Assembly (NCBI RefSeq): GCF_014207095.1
Contig: NZ_JACHBG010000001.1
Span: 558,001-622,000, forward strand
Length of the DNA stretch: 64,000 bases
Reading direction: 5' to 3'
DNA from: Martinezella lusitana
Lineage (GTDB): Bacteria; Pseudomonadota; Alphaproteobacteria; Rhizobiales; Rhizobiaceae
Shown: piece by piece, positions 28,029-37,971 of the stretch
Layout of the letters: each line of letters starts with the position of its first letter
Position numbering within the stretch: position 1 is the first letter of the stretch
Notes under the pieces: generated by a model
Databases searched by the model: none
Seen by the model: the letters and a program-made list of their open reading frames with translations, nothing else
Told to the model about the DNA's origin: nothing
Position numbers and translations under genes: made by a program

Positions 28029-29420
28029 TTACGCCACGCGGACGTAGCTGGTCATGCCCGTCTTCTGGTGCTCGATGATATGGCAATGCAGCAGCCAGTC
28101 ACCCGGATTGTCGGCAACGAAGGCAAGCTGCACTTTTTCGTCGGGCTGGATCAGATAGGTATCGGATACGAACGGTTGCACCTCCCGTGTCGAGGAGGAG
28201 AGGACCGTGAAGCTCATGCCATGAAGGTGGATGGGATGGCTGTGTGGCGTGACGTTTTCCATGTCGATGACATAGCTCTTGCCGAGTTTGAGTTCGGCAA
28301 GCGGCGCGGTCGGATCGGGTGTATCGCCCGGCCATGGCACCTTATTGATGGCCCAGAAGCTGTAACCGAGCGAGCCGCAAATACTGTTGACTGCCGTGTT
28401 TTCCGCCGTTGCGCTGAGGATCAGCGGAATATGGGTGGCAGAGCCGAGGTCAGCCTTTTGGACTGGATTGGCCTCCAGCGAGGCCAGATCCCGAACGTCG
28501 CGCTTCAGCGTGGCGCCGACCGCGCGCAATGTCGCCAGCACCTTCGGGTTGGTGCCCTTGATATCCTCCAGCTTGACGACCGCACCTTCGGCATCGGGCA
28601 TGCGCACGGCGAGTTCCAGCCGCTGTCCGGGGCCAAGCTGCAGGACATCGAGCGGAAAACGTTGCGGCACGGGGTTGCCGTCGATCGCGATCACGGTCGC
28701 TTCGGCGCCGTCCACACGGAATGAGAAGATGCGCGTGACGTCGGTAATGGCGACGCGGAGCCGCACAAGCCCGCCGGAAGGCGCGTCATATTGCGGCTGC
28801 TGCTGCCAATTGGCGGTGCGGATCGTGCCGTAGGTGCCGGATTTGGCCGCATCGCGCGGACGGAACTGGGCGATGAACTGCCCGTCATTGCCCAGTCGCC
28901 AGTCACGCAGATTGAGCACGACTTCCGAATCGAACACCGGGTCCTTGGGGTCTTCGACCACAATGACGCCGGTCATGCCGTGACCCATCTGCTCCAGCGT
29001 GTTGCAATGCGGATGATACCAGAAGGTTCCGGCATCGGGCGGTGTAAAGGCGTAGTCGAAGTGATCGCCGGTATAGACATAGGGCTGCGTCAGGAAGGGA
29101 ACGCCGTCCATGTTGTTCGGAAGGCGGATGCCGTGCCAATGGATGGTCGTGGGATCGTCGATGCCGTTGATCAGCCGCGCGGCGAAAGCTTCGCCCTTTT
29201 TCATGCGCACCACCGGCGGCATGCCGGCTTCACCATAGGTCAGGACATCCCTGGTTGCGCCGCCATCCGCAAGATTTGCCTCGATCTTGGCGGTCTTCAT
29301 CACGCGCGGCTCGGCTGCTGCAGCGCTGCCGGCAAACTTCCCGGCAATGCTGAGGCCTACCCCATAGGCGCCGGCGACCGCGGAGGCTTTCAGAAGGTTG
29401 CGGCGTGTGAGGATCGGCAT
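28029..29420 (-). CDS. multicopper oxidase with Tat signal
   Basis: A 463-residue cupredoxin-fold oxidase, exported folded by Tat (twin-Arg TRRNLLKASA at the start). All four copper-binding His motifs are present: HWHG, FWYHPHCN, HPIHLHG and HCHIIEHQKTGM, so type 1, 2 and 3 copper sites should form. There is no Met-rich loop as in CueO, so a role in copper detoxification is less certain than general metal or phenol oxidation. It is alone, divergent from aspS across a 264-bp gap. Confidence 0.93.
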   Translation of the reverse strand: MPILTRRNLLKASAVAGAYGVGLSIAGKFAGSAAAAEPRVMKTAKIEANLADGGATRDVLTYGEAGMPPVVRMKKGEAFAARLINGIDDPTTIHWHGIRLPNNMDGVPFLTQPYVYTGDHFDYAFTPPDAGTFWYHPHCNTLEQMGHGMTGVIVVEDPKDPVFDSEVVLNLRDWRLGNDGQFIAQFRPRDAAKSGTYGTIRTANWQQQPQYDAPSGGLVRLRVAITDVTRIFSFRVDGAEATVIAIDGNPVPQRFPLDVLQLGPGQRLELAVRMPDAEGAVVKLEDIKGTNPKVLATLRAVGATLKRDVRDLASLEANPVQKADLGSATHIPLILSATAENTAVNSICGSLGYSFWAINKVPWPGDTPDPTAPLAELKLGKSYVIDMENVTPHSHPIHLHGMSFTVLSSSTREVQPFVSDTYLIQPDEKVQLAFVADNPGDWLLHCHIIEHQKTGMTSYVRVA

Positions 29421-29684
29421 GTCGGGCTCCTGGGGCGAAGATATGTGGTGTCTGTTTAAAGTTGACCTTGCCGTTCAGCAATAGCATTGCAGTAGCCAAA
29501 CTGCCGCAGCGGCTAATCGCGGATGCTGGCAGCGGTGGTGAATGCAACAGCTTTAAGTCGACTTCCGGCGTTCGAGCCTTGACAAATCGGGCGCGCCATG
29601 CGCTTTTCCGCCCGATTTTCTCGTCGGCAGGCGAGGGGCTTGCATGTCCTTTCGCCGCGGCCCGCCAAGTCCAGGATATATACT

Positions 29685-31475
29685 ATGCATCGCTATCGCA
29701 GCCACACATGCGCCGCCCTGCGCAAGTCCGACGTCGGTTCGACCGTCCGCATCTCCGGCTGGGTTCATCGCGTCCGAGATCATGGCGGCGTGCTGTTCAT
29801 CGACCTGCGCGATCACTACGGCATCACCCAGGTCGTCGCTGACCCCGATTCTCCGGCCTTCAAGCTTGCCGAAACCGTTCGCGGCGAATGGGTCATCCGC
29901 ATTGACGGCCTGGTGAAGGCCCGTACGGACGATACCGTCAACAAGAACATGCCGACCGGCGAGATAGAGCTTTACGCTCAGGAGATCGAAGTGCTCTCCG
30001 CCGCCAAGGAATTGCCGCTGCCGGTTTTCGGCGAGCCGGACTATCCTGAAGACGTGCGCCTGAAGTATCGCTTCCTCGATCTGCGCCGCGAAACGCTGCA
30101 CCGGAACATCGTCAAGCGCACTCAGGTCATCTCCTCCATGCGCCGCCACATGGGCGAAGTCGGCTTCACCGAATACACGACCCCGATCCTGACGGCGTCT
30201 TCGCCGGAAGGCGCGCGCGACTTCCTCGTGCCGAGCCGTATCCACCCCGGAACTTTCTACGCGCTGCCGCAGGCGCCGCAGCAGTACAAGCAGCTGCTGA
30301 TGGTTGCCGGTTTCGACCGCTACTTCCAGATCGCACCGTGCTTCCGCGATGAAGATCCGCGCGCCGACCGTCTGCCGGGCGAATTCTACCAGCTCGACCT
30401 CGAAATGAGCTTTGTGACGCAGGAAGACGTCTGGAACACCATGGGCCCGCTGATGACCCAGGTGTTCGAAGAGTTTGCCGAAGGCAAGCCGGTGACCAAA
30501 GAATGGCCGCGTATCCCCTATGATGTCGCCATCCGCAAGTATGGCTCCGACAAGCCGGACCTGCGTAACCCGATCGTCATGGAAGCTGTCACCGAGCATT
30601 TTGCCGGCTCCGGCTTCAAGGTTTTTGCCAACATGATCGCCTCCAACCCGAAGGTTGAAGTCTGGGCAATCCCGGCCAAGACCGGCGGTTCGCGTGCATT
30701 CTGCGATCGCATGAACGCCTGGGCGCAGAGCCAGGGTCAGCCGGGTCTCGGCTACATCTTCTGGCGCAAGGAAGGCGAAAAGCTCGAGGGTGCAGGCCCA
30801 CTTGCCAAGAACATCGGCGAAGAGCGCACGGATGCGATCCGCACCCAGCTCGGCCTCGATGACGGCGACGCCTGCTTCTTCGTCGCCGGCGATCCCTCCA
30901 AGTTCTACAAGTTTGCCGGTGAAGCCCGCACCCGGGCCGGCGAAGAGCTGAACCTGGTCGATCGCGACCGCTTCGAGCTGTGCTGGATCGTCGACTTCCC
31001 GTTCTTCGAATGGAGCGAGGAAGAAAAGAAGGTCGATTTCGCCCACAACCCGTTCTCGATGCCGCAGGGTGGCCTTGAGGCACTGCAGAACCAGGATCCC
31101 CTCACGATCAAGGCGTTCCAGTACGACGCCGTCTGCAACGGCTTCGAAATCGCCTCGGGCTCGATCCGTAACCAGTCGCCGGAAACCATGGTTGCCGCCT
31201 TCGAAAAGGTCGGCCTCAGCCAGACCGACGTCGAGGAACGCTTCGGTGGGCTCTATCGCGCCTTCCAGTATGGTGCACCTCCGCACGGCGGCGCTGCCTT
31301 CGGTATCGACCGTATCGTCATGCTGCTGGTCGGTGCCAAGAACCTGCGCGAGATCTCGCTGTTCCCGATGAACCAGCAGGCACAGGATCTGCTGATGGGC
31401 GCTCCCTCGGCCGCAACGCCGACGCAACTGCGCGAACTGGCAATCCGCCCGATCCCGCCGGTCAAGAAGGACTGA
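29685..31475 (+). CDS. aspS: aspartyl-tRNA synthetase
   Basis: Charges tRNA-Asp with aspartate. The 596-residue class II enzyme has an N-terminal anticodon-binding OB fold, motif 2 ([24 protein letters not shown]), the large bacterial GAD insertion, and motif 3 near the C-terminus (GIDRIVMLL). The start at 29685 gives the standard [13 protein letters not shown]; the longer frame is not conserved. A terminator hairpin follows at 31500. Confidence 0.97.
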   Translation: MHRYRSHTCAALRKSDVGSTVRISGWVHRVRDHGGVLFIDLRDHYGITQVVADPDSPAFKLAETVRGEWVIRIDGLVKARTDDTVNKNMPTGEIELYAQEIEVLSAAKELPLPVFGEPDYPEDVRLKYRFLDLRRETLHRNIVKRTQVISSMRRHMGEVGFTEYTTPILTASSPEGARDFLVPSRIHPGTFYALPQAPQQYKQLLMVAGFDRYFQIAPCFRDEDPRADRLPGEFYQLDLEMSFVTQEDVWNTMGPLMTQVFEEFAEGKPVTKEWPRIPYDVAIRKYGSDKPDLRNPIVMEAVTEHFAGSGFKVFANMIASNPKVEVWAIPAKTGGSRAFCDRMNAWAQSQGQPGLGYIFWRKEGEKLEGAGPLAKNIGEERTDAIRTQLGLDDGDACFFVAGDPSKFYKFAGEARTRAGEELNLVDRDRFELCWIVDFPFFEWSEEEKKVDFAHNPFSMPQGGLEALQNQDPLTIKAFQYDAVCNGFEIASGSIRNQSPETMVAAFEKVGLSQTDVEERFGGLYRAFQYGAPPHGGAAFGIDRIVMLLVGAKNLREISLFPMNQQAQDLLMGAPSAATPTQLRELAIRPIPPVKKD

Positions 31476-31499
31476 GGCTTTCAGGCCATATGAAATGCA

Positions 31500-31530
31500 A
31501 AACCCGGCGACCGAAATCGCCGGGTTTTTG
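31500..31530 (+). terminator. rho-independent terminator of aspS
   Basis: An 11-bp perfect stem (AAACCCGGCGA at 31500-31510 and its complement at 31517-31527), a CCGAAA loop and five Ts. It lies 25 bp beyond the aspS stop and resembles the hairpin at 33519-33550 closely. Confidence 0.9.
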
Positions 31531-31548
31531 TTCGAGCCAGTGTGTCAG

Positions 31549-32718
31549 TTAGATCCCGGCATAAACAGCTTTCGCCAGATCCATCGTAAATTGCCCCCAC
31601 ATGCCCTCGAGGGCCGTGTTGGTCAGGGCGACCACTGTCAGGCTCTTTTTGGCGTCGACGAACCAGCTGTGGCCGTAGACGCCGCCCCATTTGATCGTGC
31701 CGGCGGAGAAGGGGACCTGGCCCGCAACAGGGTCGGTGACGACGGACCAGCCATAGCCGAAGCCGAAACCGGCCTGCAGCGCCTGCATATGGCCGCCTGC
31801 CTGATCGGTCATCATCGTTTTGACCGTATCGGGTGAGAGCAGCGGCGCACCGCCCTTGCGGATGGTGTCGAGAATGGCCAGCACGTCGCTTGCCGTTCCC
31901 GCCATGCCCGCGCCGCCGGAGTGATAGGAGGCGGGGTCGAATATTCTGTCGGGCGCAAAGCGGATCACGCCGTCGAGTATCGGAACAAGCGTGTCGTCTT
32001 CCATTCGTTGCGGCTGGGGATCACCATTTACGTAGTTGGCCGTGAGGCGGCTGCGATCCCGGACCGAGAATGCCGTATCCGAAAGGCCGAGCGGCTGCAT
32101 GACGAGCTCTGCGACCGCCTCACCGAGCGCACGGCCGGTTTCCTTCTCGATGATGCCGCCGAGCACATCCATCGCCAGCGAGTAACGCCAGTCCTCGCCG
32201 GGTGCAAAGATGAGAGGCGCGCTTGCGAGGCGCTGAAGGTTGTCAGCCACGGAACGGCCTGGCGTGTCCAGACCATCGGAGACGCCGGCCCGATGATATG
32301 GACCATCCTGCTCTTCAGCGAAGGTATAACCCAGCCCGGACGTGTGCGACAGGAGATGGCGAATACGGATGACGGCCTCGGTTCCATCGGCCAGTCGCGG
32401 CCGGAAATCCGGCAGCCATTTGGTGATCGGATCGTCGAGCCCGATACGGTTCTGTTCGACGAGGCGCATGGCGGCGATGGTGACGATCGGCTTGGTGACG
32501 GAGGCCAGCCGGAAGATGGCATCCTCGCGCATCGCGACTTTGTTTTCCCGATCTGCCAGACCGGCAGAGCGGGCATAGACCAGCTCTCCGTCCTGGGCGA
32601 CCAGGACCACGGCCCCAACCAACCTCTTGTCAGCGAGAGCGGAATCGATTGCGGTGTCGACACCTTCGGCGAGGCTGCTTTGGGTCGGACGCGTGGAATT
32701 TTCCAGGGGGAGACTCAT
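31549..32718 (-). CDS. serine hydrolase, class C beta-lactamase-like/esterase
   Basis: A 389-residue member of the beta-lactamase class C/penicillin-binding-like family. The nucleophile motif is SVTK at 73-76, a Tyr motif WRYSLAMD lies near residue 178, and GGVYGHSWF near the C-terminus replaces the classic KTG. No signal peptide is apparent, so it is probably cytoplasmic, an esterase-type member (EstB-like) rather than an antibiotic-hydrolysing enzyme. It is divergent from the TetR gene, its likely regulator. Confidence 0.9.
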   Translation of the reverse strand: MSLPLENSTRPTQSSLAEGVDTAIDSALADKRLVGAVVLVAQDGELVYARSAGLADRENKVAMREDAIFRLASVTKPIVTIAAMRLVEQNRIGLDDPITKWLPDFRPRLADGTEAVIRIRHLLSHTSGLGYTFAEEQDGPYHRAGVSDGLDTPGRSVADNLQRLASAPLIFAPGEDWRYSLAMDVLGGIIEKETGRALGEAVAELVMQPLGLSDTAFSVRDRSRLTANYVNGDPQPQRMEDDTLVPILDGVIRFAPDRIFDPASYHSGGAGMAGTASDVLAILDTIRKGGAPLLSPDTVKTMMTDQAGGHMQALQAGFGFGYGWSVVTDPVAGQVPFSAGTIKWGGVYGHSWFVDAKKSLTVVALTNTALEGMWGQFTMDLAKAVYAGI

Positions 32719-32737
32719 CGGGCAAAACCTTCTATAA

Positions 32738-32797
32738 TCACAATGACCATTCCTGAATAACTCAATTCGGAGACTATTTCTAGAGTGACCATTGTGA
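32738..32797. promoter_or_regulatory. paired sites in hydrolase-TetR divergent promoter
   Basis: The left copy reads TCACAATGACCATT at 32738-32751; the right copy contains GTGACCATTGTGA at 32785-32797. Thus TGACCATT is directly repeated and TCACAATG/CATTGTGA is inverted, with the same spacing on both. The right copy overlaps the TetR start. This fits an autoregulated operator; the binding protein is inferred. Confidence 0.5.
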
Positions 32798-33441
32798 AAA
32801 ATAAAGAAGAGGCCGAAAAATCTTCACCGCGCAGGCGCGGACGCCCGCCGGCTTTCGATCGCGAGACTGTTTTGGCAGCGGCGCGGGACACATTCTGGCA
32901 GCATGGCTACGACGGTTCCTCTATCGCCGATCTGACGGCGGCGATGGGCATCACGCCACAGAGCCTCTATGCCGCCTTCACCTCGAAAGCGGAGCTTTAT
33001 CGAGAGACGCTGGATCAGTATCGGCGCATGCCCCGGCCGGAGCCCGGCAATCCGTTTCAGGACAAGGTCGATACGGTCACCACCTTTGAACGCTTTCTGA
33101 CGAATTCGGCCAAGATCTTCACTGCTCCGGAGCACCCGAAGGGCTGCATGATCTCGACGGCGGTACTGAACTGCGCAGAGGAAAACGAGCCGATCGCCCA
33201 TCACGTCGCATCGATGCGGCTTCAGTCGCTGGATATCTTCACCACCCGCATTGAACGGGGCATCGCCGAAGGAGACATGCGGCCGGATACCAATGCCCGT
33301 TCCCTGGCCCGGTTTCTGGGCGCGATCGTGCAGGGTATGTCCGTTCAGGCGCGAGATGGCGCGACGACGGAGGAGCTGCTTTCCCTGATGTCCCATGCGC
33401 TGAACGAACTCAGGAAATATCAGCTGCACCCTGCGACCTGA
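32785..33441 (+). CDS. TetR family transcriptional regulator
   Basis: A 218-residue repressor-type protein with an N-terminal helix-turn-helix (DLTAAMGITPQSLYAAFTSKAELYRE, residues about 48-73) after a basic RRRGRPP tail, and a helical ligand-binding domain with GCMISTAVLN near residue 120. The start is GTG at 32785 (another GTG at 32794 is possible); no ATG exists in frame. It is divergent from the serine hydrolase and probably controls it; the ligand is unknown. Confidence 0.9.
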   Translation: MTIVKNKEEAEKSSPRRRGRPPAFDRETVLAAARDTFWQHGYDGSSIADLTAAMGITPQSLYAAFTSKAELYRETLDQYRRMPRPEPGNPFQDKVDTVTTFERFLTNSAKIFTAPEHPKGCMISTAVLNCAEENEPIAHHVASMRLQSLDIFTTRIERGIAEGDMRPDTNARSLARFLGAIVQGMSVQARDGATTEELLSLMSHALNELRKYQLHPAT

Positions 33442-33448
33442 GTTCGGA

Positions 33449-33492
33449 GCAATTCCAGGAAAAGTGCGAAGCGGTTTTCTGTCCGAAATTGC
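33449..33492. repeat. rhizobial palindromic intergenic repeat
   Basis: A 44-bp imperfect palindrome bounded by GCAATTCCAGG and CCGAAATTGC with the core AAAAGTGCGAAGCGGTTTTC. It matches a dispersed rhizobial repeat I recognise. It begins eight bp past the TetR stop. Confidence 0.7.
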
Positions 33493-33518
33493 GTAACAAC
33501 AAAGGGCTCCAGGCAAAG

Positions 33519-33550
33519 AAAAACCCGGCAACCGAGATCGCCGGGTTTCT
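33519..33550 (-). terminator. hairpin terminator downstream of the periplasmic-protein gene
   Basis: Stem AAACCCGGC (33521-33529) with GCCGGGTTT (33540-33548). On the minus strand the stem is followed by TTTCTTT, so it best serves the gene at 33574-34761. Its sequence is nearly the same as the aspS terminator. Confidence 0.8.
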
Positions 33551-33573
33551 GGAAATGGCTTGGGAACTGCGTC

Positions 33574-34761
33574 TTAGTCGTTCGACGAAACCTTCAGGCC
33601 GATGACCTGCGGGATCGACTGCGGAGCGCCCATGGCGGCGCCGATGATCATCGGAACCGGAACCGGCTTGCCGGGAGCAGCCGTGACCGTCAGGCTCTTC
33701 GGATTGTCGAGATAGGCGTTGACGGCGGTAGAAACGGCGTTCTGCAGTTCTGGAACGTTGAGCTGTGCCATCATGATCGGCGTCATCGCCTTCAGCGTGT
33801 CGGCCAGCTGCTTGCCCGAGACGCCCTGCTGCTTGCCGGCGAAATCAAGCGCGCGTCCGGTGATCGACGCATCGTCGAAGCGGATCTTGGCGCTGTTGAA
33901 GGTGAGCTGCTGCAGCAGGCCGAGCATGGCGAGACCAGCCGACTGCTGTGCTTCCTGCTGGTTCGGGTTCGAGCGAACCGTCTTCAGCGCTTCCTGCAGC
34001 GACTTGGCAAATGCAGGCGTGTAGCCCGAAATGCTGAAGGCTAGGTTCAGCTTGCCGATATCCTTGAAGTCGAAGGAGTATTCGCTGATGTTGATGGTGC
34101 CGGGGCCGATTTCCCAGCTGCCCTTCATGGCGATGGTGCCGTCGATCTGCTGCAGTTTCAGCGCTTCGATGGCTTCTTTGGCCTTGGCATCGTCAACCTT
34201 GCTCAGGTCGCCCTTGATGCCATTGATCTTGGCATCGAAATCGATGCCCGACTTGTCGTCGCGCTTGTTCATGGTGGCGTCGGCGCCCTCGATCGAGAAC
34301 ACTTCGGCATCGTCCTTGGTAACGGACACCGCGCCGGCATGGGCGCTCTTATAATAGAGGAGCGAGGTCAGGTCGCCCTTGCTTGTGTCAGCCGGAATTT
34401 CGACGCCATTGAGTTTGAGATCGGTGGCGGAAATGGAGGCGCCATCCTTGTCGAAATCGACGTCGGCGAAGTTGATCTCTTCGATCGTGTAGCCGCCGTC
34501 TTTTTCTTCGACGCCGTCAAGGGTGATGTCGCCAAGCGGAAGGCTATCGTCCATACCGGCGGCCTTGAAGCTTGCACCCTTCAGCGTCACGGTGCTTCCG
34601 TCGATATCGATACCCTGGGCGGCGACTGTGCCACCCTGCTGACCGTAGACATCATTGATCTTCTTCAGGAGATCATTGCCGTCAAGCGCGAAGGCCGAGC
34701 TGGCGAAAGACAGAATGGCGGCGCTGCAGAGCATCATCCGCGTGGTCCGATAGAAAGTCAT
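33574..34761 (-). CDS. secreted protein of unknown function
   Basis: A 395-residue protein with a cleavable signal peptide (cut after AFA near residue 25). The mature part alternates beta-rich stretches with many Asp and Gly, has no Cys after the signal, and ends in a short Pro-rich segment. The layered repeats of 'GDITLDGV'-like and 'ATDLKLNGVEI'-like phrases recall AsmA/DUF945-type periplasmic proteins, but I cannot name a family. It is probably periplasmic. It is divergent from parC, with a repeated 12-bp motif in between. Confidence 0.85.
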   Translation of the reverse strand: MTFYRTTRMMLCSAAILSFASSAFALDGNDLLKKINDVYGQQGGTVAAQGIDIDGSTVTLKGASFKAAGMDDSLPLGDITLDGVEEKDGGYTIEEINFADVDFDKDGASISATDLKLNGVEIPADTSKGDLTSLLYYKSAHAGAVSVTKDDAEVFSIEGADATMNKRDDKSGIDFDAKINGIKGDLSKVDDAKAKEAIEALKLQQIDGTIAMKGSWEIGPGTINISEYSFDFKDIGKLNLAFSISGYTPAFAKSLQEALKTVRSNPNQQEAQQSAGLAMLGLLQQLTFNSAKIRFDDASITGRALDFAGKQQGVSGKQLADTLKAMTPIMMAQLNVPELQNAVSTAVNAYLDNPKSLTVTAAPGKPVPVPMIIGAAMGAPQSIPQVIGLKVSSND

Positions 34762-34873
34762 AGTTGGCGTTTCCTCGTTGAGCCGGTGTCTCGGCGGGGG
34801 CGTACATATTCAGGGTGTACTGCGGGGGATTTATATTGATCTTTCCGTAAAAATCCAACGACAAAGAGGATAC

Positions 34874-34908
34874 TGTGCAACCGCAGCAAAAATGTGTGTG
34901 CAACCGCA
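34874..34908. promoter_or_regulatory. 12-bp direct repeat in divergent promoter region
   Basis: TGTGCAACCGCA occurs at 34874-34885 and again at 34897-34908, a 23-bp period (about two helical turns). It lies between the starts of the secreted protein gene (34761) and parC (34994). It could bind a tandem dimer; nothing identifies the regulator. Confidence 0.45.
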
Positions 34909-34993
34909 TCGAAAGGCGCTGGAACCGCCTTCATCCACAGGTGCTTTCCGCTGATTTCTTGCCGGGAATCGCCATCTCCGATAGTCAAGGGCC

Positions 34994-37252
34994 ATGGGAA
35001 AAAATCTGACACCGCCGCCCGGTGACGGCGACGACAACATCCTTCCGGTCGATCTGAAGGCCGCGCTCGAAGAGCGTTACCTGGCGTATGCTCTGTCGAC
35101 GATCACGCAGCGCGCGCTTCCGGACGTCCGCGACGGACTGAAGCCGGTGCATCGCCGTATCGTTTATGCGATGAGCGAGATGGGACTTCGCCCGAATTCG
35201 GCCTTCCGCAAGTGCGCCAAGATTGTCGGCGAAGTGATGGGTAACTATCACCCCCATGGTGACCAGTCGATCTATGATGCGCTGGCGCGCCTGGCGCAGG
35301 ATTTCTCCCAGCGCTACACGCTAGTCAACGGCCAGGGCAATTTCGGCAATATCGACGGCGATAGCCCGGCCGCGATGCGTTACACCGAATCCAAGATGAC
35401 TGCGGTGTCCGAACTGCTGCTGGAGGGCATCGATCAGGATGCGGTGGATTTCCGCGACACCTACGACGAGTCGAATTCCGAGCCGATCGTTCTGCCGGGT
35501 GCTTTCCCAAATCTGCTGGCCAACGGCTCTTCCGGTATCGCCGTCGGCATGGCGACCTCCATTCCCTCCCACAATGCCCACGAGCTTTGCGACGCGGCGC
35601 TGCATCTGATCAAGGATCGCGATGCCACCGTCGAGAAGCTGGTGGAACTGTATATTCCCGGCCCGGATTTCCCGACCGGCGGCATTATCATCGATGATCG
35701 TCAGAGCATCATCGACAGCTACAAGACCGGCCGCGGCGGGTTCCGTGTTCGCTCCAAATGGGAAATCGAGGATCTCGGCCGCGGCGGCTACCAGATCGTC
35801 ATCACCGAAATTCCCTTCCAGGTGCAGAAGTCGCGCCTGATCGAGAAGATCGCCGAGCTGCTCATTGCGCGCAAGCTGCCGCTGCTGGAAGACATCCGCG
35901 ATGAATCCGCAGAGGATATCCGCGTCGTCCTGATTCCGAAGAGCCGTACCGTCGATGCGACGATCCTGATGGAATCGATGTTCAAGTTGACGGAGCTGGA
36001 AAGCCGCTTCCCGCTCAACATGAACGTTCTGTCCATGGGCCGCATTCCGAAGGTCATGGCGCTGAACGAGGTGCTGAAGGAGTGGCTTGACCACCGCCGC
36101 GAAGTGCTGCTGCGCCGCTCGCGCTTCCGGCTTGCCGCTATCGAAAAGCGCCTGGAAATCCTCGGCGGCTTCCTGACGGCCTACCTCAACATCGACGAGG
36201 TTATCGCCATCATCCGTGAGGAGGATGAGCCGAAGCCCGTAATGATGGAGCGATTCGGCCTTACGGATATTCAGGTCGAGGCGATCCTCAACATGCGGCT
36301 GCGCTCCTTGCGCAAGCTGGAAGAGTTCGAAATCCGCAAGGAGTTCGATAGCCTCACCAAGGAAAAGGCCGAGATCGAGTCGCTGCTGGCTTCGGAAGAC
36401 AAGCAGTGGCAGACGGTCGCCTGGGAAATCGGCGAAGTGAAGAAGAAATTCGCCAAGGCAACCGAGATCGGACGCCGCCGCACCCAGTTTGCCGAAGCGC
36501 CCGAAGCCGACGACGCGGCAATCCTGCAGGCGATGATCGAGAAGGAACCGATCACGGTCGTCGTCTCGGAAAAGGGATGGATCCGTGCGCTGAAGGGGCA
36601 TATTTCCGACACTGCATCGCTCACCTTCAAGGAAGGCGATGGGCTGAAGGTTGCCTTCCCCGCACAGACGACGGACAAGATCCTCATCATCACAACGGGC
36701 GGCAAGGCATATACACTCGGCGGCGACAAACTGCCCGGCGGCCGTGGGCACGGCGAACCGCTGCGCATCATGGTCGATATGGAAAACGATCAGGACGTGC
36801 TGACGGCGTTCGTGCACGATCCGCAGCGCAAGCAGCTGATTGCTTCCACGGCGGGCAACGGCTTCATCGTGGCTGAGGCGGAACTGGTCGCCAATACCCG
36901 CAAGGGCAAGCAGATCATGAACGTCTCGTATCCCGACGAAACGAAGCTGCTGGTGCCGGTCTCAGGCGACCATGCCGCGGTCGTCGGCGAGAACCGCAAG
37001 TTGGTCATCTTCCCGCTGTCGCAGGTACCTGAGATGTCCCGCGGCAAGGGCGTGCGCCTGCAGAAATACAAGGACGGCGGCATTTCCGATATCCGCTGCT
37101 TCGTCATCGCCGATGGTCTGACCTGGGAAGATAGCGCCGGCCGCACTTTCACCAAGACCAAGGACGAACTGACGGAATGGCTCGGCGATCGCGCCGGCGC
37201 AGGCCGCGGGGTGCCGAAGGGCTTCCCAAGAAGCGGCAGGTTTTCTGGGTAG
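34994..37252 (+). CDS. parC: DNA topoisomerase IV subunit A
   Basis: The breakage-rejoining subunit of topoisomerase IV, which decatenates chromosomes together with ParE. The 752-residue length and single C-terminal domain set fit ParC rather than GyrA. The catalytic Tyr130 is in AAMRYTE. The quinolone pocket reads [12 protein letters not shown]: the usual Ser or Ala position is Gln91 and the acidic position is Asp95. A basic, Gly-rich C-terminus ends the protein. The start ATG follows a long divergent region. Confidence 0.95.
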   Translation: MGKNLTPPPGDGDDNILPVDLKAALEERYLAYALSTITQRALPDVRDGLKPVHRRIVYAMSEMGLRPNSAFRKCAKIVGEVMGNYHPHGDQSIYDALARLAQDFSQRYTLVNGQGNFGNIDGDSPAAMRYTESKMTAVSELLLEGIDQDAVDFRDTYDESNSEPIVLPGAFPNLLANGSSGIAVGMATSIPSHNAHELCDAALHLIKDRDATVEKLVELYIPGPDFPTGGIIIDDRQSIIDSYKTGRGGFRVRSKWEIEDLGRGGYQIVITEIPFQVQKSRLIEKIAELLIARKLPLLEDIRDESAEDIRVVLIPKSRTVDATILMESMFKLTELESRFPLNMNVLSMGRIPKVMALNEVLKEWLDHRREVLLRRSRFRLAAIEKRLEILGGFLTAYLNIDEVIAIIREEDEPKPVMMERFGLTDIQVEAILNMRLRSLRKLEEFEIRKEFDSLTKEKAEIESLLASEDKQWQTVAWEIGEVKKKFAKATEIGRRRTQFAEAPEADDAAILQAMIEKEPITVVVSEKGWIRALKGHISDTASLTFKEGDGLKVAFPAQTTDKILIITTGGKAYTLGGDKLPGGRGHGEPLRIMVDMENDQDVLTAFVHDPQRKQLIASTAGNGFIVAEAELVANTRKGKQIMNVSYPDETKLLVPVSGDHAAVVGENRKLVIFPLSQVPEMSRGKGVRLQKYKDGGISDIRCFVIADGLTWEDSAGRTFTKTKDELTEWLGDRAGAGRGVPKGFPRSGRFSG

Positions 37253-37343
37253 GGGATGACCGGGTGAAGCCCGGTCAATCGACCCGGTGCCCATCACTGC
37301 GACGAACGCCAGATCCCTAGCGAAGAGCCGGGTGGTGCGATTA

Positions 37344-37736
37344 TCACCCGGCAAGCCGAATGCTGAAATCTCTCAAGAATTGGGTTGCGCCCATCTCGTC
37401 AATTTCTCCGGCTGCGACACCTTGTACGAAAGCGACAATAGTCCCATCATCAGCCTCGATGAGATAGCCGTTGATGTATAGGAACGTGAACGTCGCTAGA
37501 TAGCTGGCCCGCTTGTTCCCATCGGAAAATGGATGATTTCGGACGATCCCGTAGAGGTAAGCGGCGGCGAGGACAAATAAATCACTCTCGCCATAAGCGG
37601 CCTTATTCAACGGGCGCGCCATTGCAGCTTCCAACGCATTCTCGTCCTTTAGACCCGGCAACCCGCCATGCTCAGCGATCTGCTCCTCATGCATGATCTC
37701 AACGGCTTCGCGGGATAGCCATTTATATTCATTCAT
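37344..37736 (-). CDS. doc: Doc-family toxin (Fic fold)
   Basis: A 130-residue death-on-curing toxin. The Fic-fold active site reads HPFSDGNKR with His68, Asp72 and Lys75-Arg76; this Doc variant (GNKR rather than GNGR) phosphorylates EF-Tu in the P1 case. It starts within the last four bases of the AbrB-type antitoxin gene, giving translational coupling, the usual antitoxin-first order. It is inserted between parC and an EamA transporter. The target here is unproven. Confidence 0.9.
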   Translation of the reverse strand: MNEYKWLSREAVEIMHEEQIAEHGGLPGLKDENALEAAMARPLNKAAYGESDLFVLAAAYLYGIVRNHPFSDGNKRASYLATFTFLYINGYLIEADDGTIVAFVQGVAAGEIDEMGATQFLRDFSIRLAG

Positions 37737-37954
37737 TTTGCGAGTTCGCGCAGGGCGCTGCGATATTTCTGCATGCCAAGCCGCGCGGCACGCAATTGTT
37801 CCGCAAGGTCGGCTCGCTCGGGAACCAGTTCGATGTTCCCGTTCACTTCTCGTATCTCCAGCGCATCGCCGTTTTTCAGGCCCAGTCTTTGGAGAACTTC
37901 CTTCGGAATAATGACGCCTTCGGAGTTGCCGATCTTTCGAATGGTGACGTTCAT
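37733..37954 (-). CDS. AbrB/MazE-type antitoxin
   Basis: A 73-residue protein with an N-terminal AbrB/SpoVT swapped-hairpin fold (VTIRKIGNSEGVIIPKEVL, then LKNGDALEIRE) and a charged helical tail from about residue 45 that should wrap the toxin. It is upstream of and overlaps doc by four bases. Pairing an AbrB fold with Doc, instead of Phd, is seen in alphaproteobacteria. It probably represses its own operon from the palindromic sites just upstream. Confidence 0.88.
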   Translation of the reverse strand: MNVTIRKIGNSEGVIIPKEVLQRLGLKNGDALEIREVNGNIELVPERADLAEQLRAARLGMQKYRSALRELAK

Positions 37955-37971
37955 TTCTGAGCTCCCGTGTA

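Noticed and set aside
29553..31427. 624-codon open frame antisense to aspS
   Set aside because: Exact shadow of the aspS gene in another frame; its translation has no family motif and arises from the GC-rich codon pattern.
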